A stretch of DNA of 64,000 bases from Chimonanthus salicifolius (lineage: Eukaryota > Streptophyta > Magnoliopsida > Laurales > Calycanthaceae): contig CM023538.1 in assembly GCA_013350335.1 (NCBI GenBank), forward strand, positions 55,782,769-55,846,768, in the 5' to 3' direction. Positions 60,101 through 64,000 of the stretch are shown in pieces (position 1 is the stretch's first letter; every line of letters starts with the position of its first letter). Made by a program: the position numbers and the translations under genes. The notes under the pieces were generated by a model that worked only from the letters and a program-made list of their open reading frames with translations, was not told where the DNA came from and did no database searches.

Positions 60101-60377
60101 CAATGAATAACATGAGGCCCAATTAAAAGTGTCCATCAGAACTCAGAAGACAAAATAGAGACATGACCCAATCCAAATGCAACCCAAAAAGATCAAACCC
60201 CAGGCCCAATCTACTTGGGCTTGCACCTTGGAGGGCCATTTGCAGAAGCAAGAGAGATGATAGACTCAATGATGAAGTCCACCCATTCATGATAGACTAC
60301 TCGCTGCCACTTTGCTAACCTATCAGCAACTACTTTCACTTCCTCAGGACAAAACTAGATCATAATTAAGGAATTCT
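57191..60377. other. Intergenic DNA with transposon scraps, no gene seen
   Basis: A reverse SINE-like segment lies at about 57765-57920 (CCTATATTCGAGTTCACACT). A TATCGGCC-type end lies at 58495-58560 (GGGTATAAATCTCCGTCGAT). An AGGGCC-rich patch at 59310-59480 (CAGGGCCGGTCCTG) may be a hAT remnant. No supported coding gene. Confidence 0.5.
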
Positions 60378-60674
60378 ATGAAACTGGATCACTCTACCTA
60401 TCAGGTTAGTCTTTTGGACTGGAAGCCCACTTCTAACAATGATATCAGAGCTAGGTGCCAAAGCCACATCATATGGGCTCAAGGATCCTCTAGTCGAATG
60501 GGTTGGTTGGCAACGTTCTATCTCCACCTAAGAGCCTTATCCGAGGGAGGAATTGTTGGAGTGCGAATGAGAGAATTCCACATTGGTTGTGAAGGGGGAA
60601 ACTATAGACTTATATGAGAATGGGTCACTCCACCTACCAGGCTAGTCTTTTGGGCTAGAAGCCCAGACTTAACA
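60378..60674 (+). mobile_element. TRIM retrotransposon, 5' LTR truncated
   Basis: The 3' LTR (60554-60674, 121 bp) starts TGTTGGAGTGCG and ends CCCAGACTTAACA. Its last 60 bases match 60378-60438, the remains of the 5' LTR (both share CAGG-TAGTCTTTTGG). Immediately after the 5' LTR stub comes the primer-binding site TGATATCAGAGC (60440-60451). Before the 3' LTR lies a purine tract CCGAGGGAGGAAT. The interior is only about 115 bp and non-coding, as expected of terminal-repeat retrotransposons in miniature. Confidence 0.85.
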
Positions 60675-60974
60675 AAAGTGTACCTATTTTCTATTTATCC
60701 TATGCATCTATTCATTGAAAAAGTTGCAGGTTTAAGTTTGACGGGCCTCAGGTAGACAGCTAATCCATATAAATAATTTGTCAAATTTGATATAAAAAGA
60801 AACTCTAAATTAATAAGATAAATAACTTACTCATATTAGCTTTATAAACTTCGTCTGTAACCTTTACTTCACTGGCCCAAATTGGATGAATTCATTCTTA
60901 GGCTTCTTTGAGCCCTTCAACCAAAGAAGCAAATGCTCATCGGTTTCTTTAAATACATTAGCTATAGGAGAATT

Positions 60975-61170
60975 AGAATTTAAAGAGGTTAAAGTGATGG
61001 TCACAAACCTATTTCAAAAAGTGGGAGTTCTGAATTTGATTCTCACTCTACACATGATCACTCCACATAGGGATACCCAGTATGTGTAGAAAAGCTTGCA
61101 CATGCCCGAATGCCTCGAGGATTAGTCGAGTGCTATAAGAAACCTAGATGTCTTGGTCATAAAAATATAT
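60975..61170 (+). mobile_element. Degenerate SINE
   Basis: GAATTTGATTCTCACTCTAC is a box B-like block. The body CTCGAGGATTAGTCGAGTGC and the end TTGGTCATAAAAATATATAT follow. Its relative is at 13575. Confidence 0.65.
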
Positions 61171-63846
61171 ATATATAGGAAAATTAGAAATAATATTCAT
61201 AATTCTCTTAATCATGATATCCATAGTGGGAAGGGCATTTTAAATTTTTTAAATTTTTTCCAAATATAAATATACACTTTTGGAGAATAAAACTCACTAA
61301 TCTCTCACATCCAAAATTATGATTAGTGTTCATTTTATGGGGACTAATCACAACAGAGAATGAGGACATCATTGGCAAGTTAGCTCTTTCTTAAAACTAT
61401 GATTATGCTTTTCAATTAACCAATCCACGAAGATAAACCAAACACTCTCTTAAGATTGTTGGCGCGAGAGTGAGCTCATCTTCAGGCCCAAAATATTAGA
61501 CCCCAATTAGAGTTTGGATTGGGCCAAAGCCTAATACATGAAAGTTCAAGTTTAGCCCGTAAGCCCGAATCTAAGGAACGATTATGTAACATATAATTTT
61601 TATTTTATAGAATATTCAAAAAAATTCCTTTTAAGCCCAAAGAAATTCGTTTCCAAATAAGTCCACATATACATTTCGGATTTGAAATTGGACTCGGGCC
61701 ATACAAATATAACTTGGTAGGGCTTGAGGTCATCTTGGACCTAGTCTCGAGCTCAGGTATAATTCAAATTCGGGCTCTAGTTTGTGTCAAAATCGACCTG
61801 GCTCACCCAAGTTGCAGCCTTAGGTTTGACACTAACCCCCGATTATGGTTGTCCAATTTCAAAAACACTTTTCCTATTTGAATCTAACAACGAAATAGTT
61901 ATGAGTAGACCTGAGAAAATTTGACCTGACCCGATTATCTGAACTGGACTTGAGCATTTTAGATGGAGTATGGGTTTTTAAAGTTTTGTGATCCGAACTG
62001 ACTAATCATTTAATAAATAAGTAAATAATGGATTGAGAGTTGTTGACTCAAACTAGAAACTGACCCCAACCTAGCAATCCGTTGCTAAGTCTACTATGAA
62101 CTAGAATCGCCAAAATTTGACCCAACCCAATTATCCAAACCAAACCCAAACAATTTAAAGGATATGGGTTTAAAAAACTACGTGGGATAAGAAATTTTTG
62201 GAGGGGATTGTCATGAATGTAACAAATATAACTTATATTTTTGTTTTTCTCACATTTTTATCTTAAAAATGTTATGGACTAGTAATACTATTTAGTTATA
62301 GATATTTTTTCCATTTTTATTGGCACTTTTGTTTTTATCACGATAATGTTACAATGATAAATAACGCGATATATCACAACATTATTTATTTTTTATTTTA
62401 TCATATCTATATAAACTCACACACTCTTTTATACGACTCAAATCGCTTATTTCTCAAATTTATTAATACTTATTTCAATCTTAAGGATAATTTTCATTTG
62501 TGCATTTATTTGTTATATTTTCTTGAAAATTTTCCAATAATATCATGGAAAATTTTAAAAATTAAAAACATCTTAATATTATCAATAACCGATAATATTC
62601 CAACAATAGCACTCAACCAAAAGTAATCTTGACAAAGTATGTTTATTTTATACCGATCAAAAGTGGGCCATATTAGGAATCTTTAAATTTGTAAATTGAA
62701 TAACTTTATTTAAACATTTAACCTAATGATAGAAGGTGGTTAAGTGAATGGTTTTAACAAAATAATGATAAGCATTGATAATAATTGAACATTAGTTAGG
62801 ATCAGTGCGTCTACTTTTTCTTTTAACATCAAGGTGTTAAGGTCTCTTAAAGTATTCGACTAATTTTCAGAGTATGTATAACCCTCCCTACCTACACACA
62901 ACGAATAACTCTAGAGGAAAGTGATCCTTTAGAGTGGAGTAGGAATCGATCTTAAAAGTATCGCTTCCTAAAACGAGTTTCTAGCCATCACTTCGACCCT
63001 TCTGAGTCTTGACCCACCTATTAAAATGGATGGACCTGCTTTTGCTGGAATTTAGACTAAACCATCCATTTTGCTAGACACCAATAATTGGAAATCATTT
63101 ACTCACCAGTTGATACAACAAAATAAAAAGTCTAATTGATGTTGCAGATTGTACACGTGTCAAGGCAAGTGCATTTGATCATTTCCCTAAAACTTTTTTC
63201 TTGCCATCTATCATGTCTTCGTTTACTAAGTAACAAAATCATTCATCCCATAAGAAATTAAGTGTCAATGTATAATAACTTAACCCTATATAAGATTTAT
63301 GTTCACATGGATAGATGAAAACAACCACATAAATTCCTTTTAATAGATACTAGCCCCTACTCAAATATGAGTGGATGGAAAGCTTTTGAGCACAGCATAA
63401 TAACCTTCTAGTTACTCATTTTAGAGATATTTTGAATTAAGTTTTAATATTTTTATTTAGTTTAAAATAAAATAATTTTATATTTTTAACAAAAACTCTA
63501 ATGAGACTTCTGTTATCAACACTTGATACCCATACTGTCCTTTAAATGGGTCTTGGTCCCAATTTGGTTGGATGTGATATGAAGAAAATCGTATGAGTAA
63601 CGTGTGTATCAAATGGATAATCAATTTGCGGTAAAATTTTATACACCTCATATCCATATAAAAGATAGTCAAATCTTGTTCTTGGAAAAAAATAGAAAGA
63701 CAATCAAAGAGATAAGTATGATGCAGCAGATGAAGACCTAGAGAGAGAGGAAGAAAATTGAAACTTATGACTTATAAATCAAAACAGGCACATAAATTTG
63801 AAACTTATCATGCAGCAAACTTTACGACTTATCAACATGGCTACAT
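61171..63846. other. Intergenic, AT-rich, no gene seen
   Basis: MITE-like segments with GGCCC and CCAAGTTGCAGCC motifs occur at about 61450-61830. A reverse SINE-like segment occurs at 62838-63010 (GGAATCGATCTTAAAAG). No coding gene recognised. Confidence 0.5.
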
Positions 63847-64000
63847 GGGTGTAGTTCAATTGGTAGCCTCTCGCTTCAAGAAGCGGAAGATTGAGGGTTC
63901 GAGCACATATGACTTAACTTTAGTGTGCCTTAAGGGTATTGGGCTCACCCATAGGAGTTTTACGATAGGTATCCCACGGTTTCCCAAATGTAAATTCAAA
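63847..64000 (+). mobile_element. tRNA-derived SINE, cut by the window end
   Basis: GGGTGTAGTTCAATTGGTAG (box A) and GAGGGTTCGAGCACA (box B) precede a body shared with the SINE at 30388, ending AATGTAAATTCAAA at the window edge. Confidence 0.8.

Overview
This window is nuclear DNA of a flowering plant. It is AT-rich and gene-poor, with intron-split genes, and is dominated by plant transposons: LINE, Copia and Gypsy remnants, solo LTRs, a TRIM, tRNA-derived SINEs, and hAT- and Mutator-type MITEs. One intron holds a decayed fragment of plastid rRNA DNA. I cannot name the species from the sequence.

Only two gene families are supported. (1) PFD5, prefoldin subunit 5, lies on the + strand at 14498-20968. 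It has four exons and encodes 158 aa. Its last intron is about 5.8 kb and contains a hAT MITE, a Gypsy reverse-transcriptase scrap and the plastid 23S/4.5S rRNA insertion. (2) Three tandem copies of a membrane-anchored alpha/beta-hydrolase lie on the - strand, each with four coding exons: copy 1 at 23531-28308, copy 2 at 33108-39114, copy 3 at 50020-55331. Only copy 3 is intact (345 aa). Copy 1 has one extra base in exon 3. Copy 2 has lost 10 bases in exon 4. Intron 2 of all three copies, and intron 1 of PFD5, appear to use a GC donor instead of GT.

Layout. 1-6.5 kb: intergenic, with a 5'-inverted LINE, a SINE and a 389-bp solo LTR. 6.46-10.76 kb: a degenerate Copia element on the - strand with both LTRs, PBS, PPT and a CTTTA target duplication, holding a nested 988-bp solo LTR. 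10.8-14.4 kb: a SINE, a 98-bp tandem repeat, and AT-rich spacer. 14.4-21.2 kb: PFD5. 23.5-28.4 kb: hydrolase copy 1. 28.5-31.6 kb: MITE and SINE spacer. 31.6-40.97 kb and 43.5-55.9 kb: two paralogous blocks carrying copies 2 and 3, plus shared flanks. The blocks serve as empty-site controls for each other and date several insertions as later than the duplication. 40.95-43.5 kb: palindromic MITE material and a scrap of a further duplication end. 56-64 kb: transposon remnants (Mutator-type MITE, TRIM, SINEs), with no gene seen.

The structures most worth a second look are the hydrolase array with two independent small lesions, the shared GC-AG introns, the inverted pair of inverted repeats at 42.2-42.9 kb, the Mutator-type MITE family built from short self-complementary TTCGTTCGGATGAA-like repeats, and a promoter-plus-leader-like segment inside intron 1 of hydrolase copy 2.
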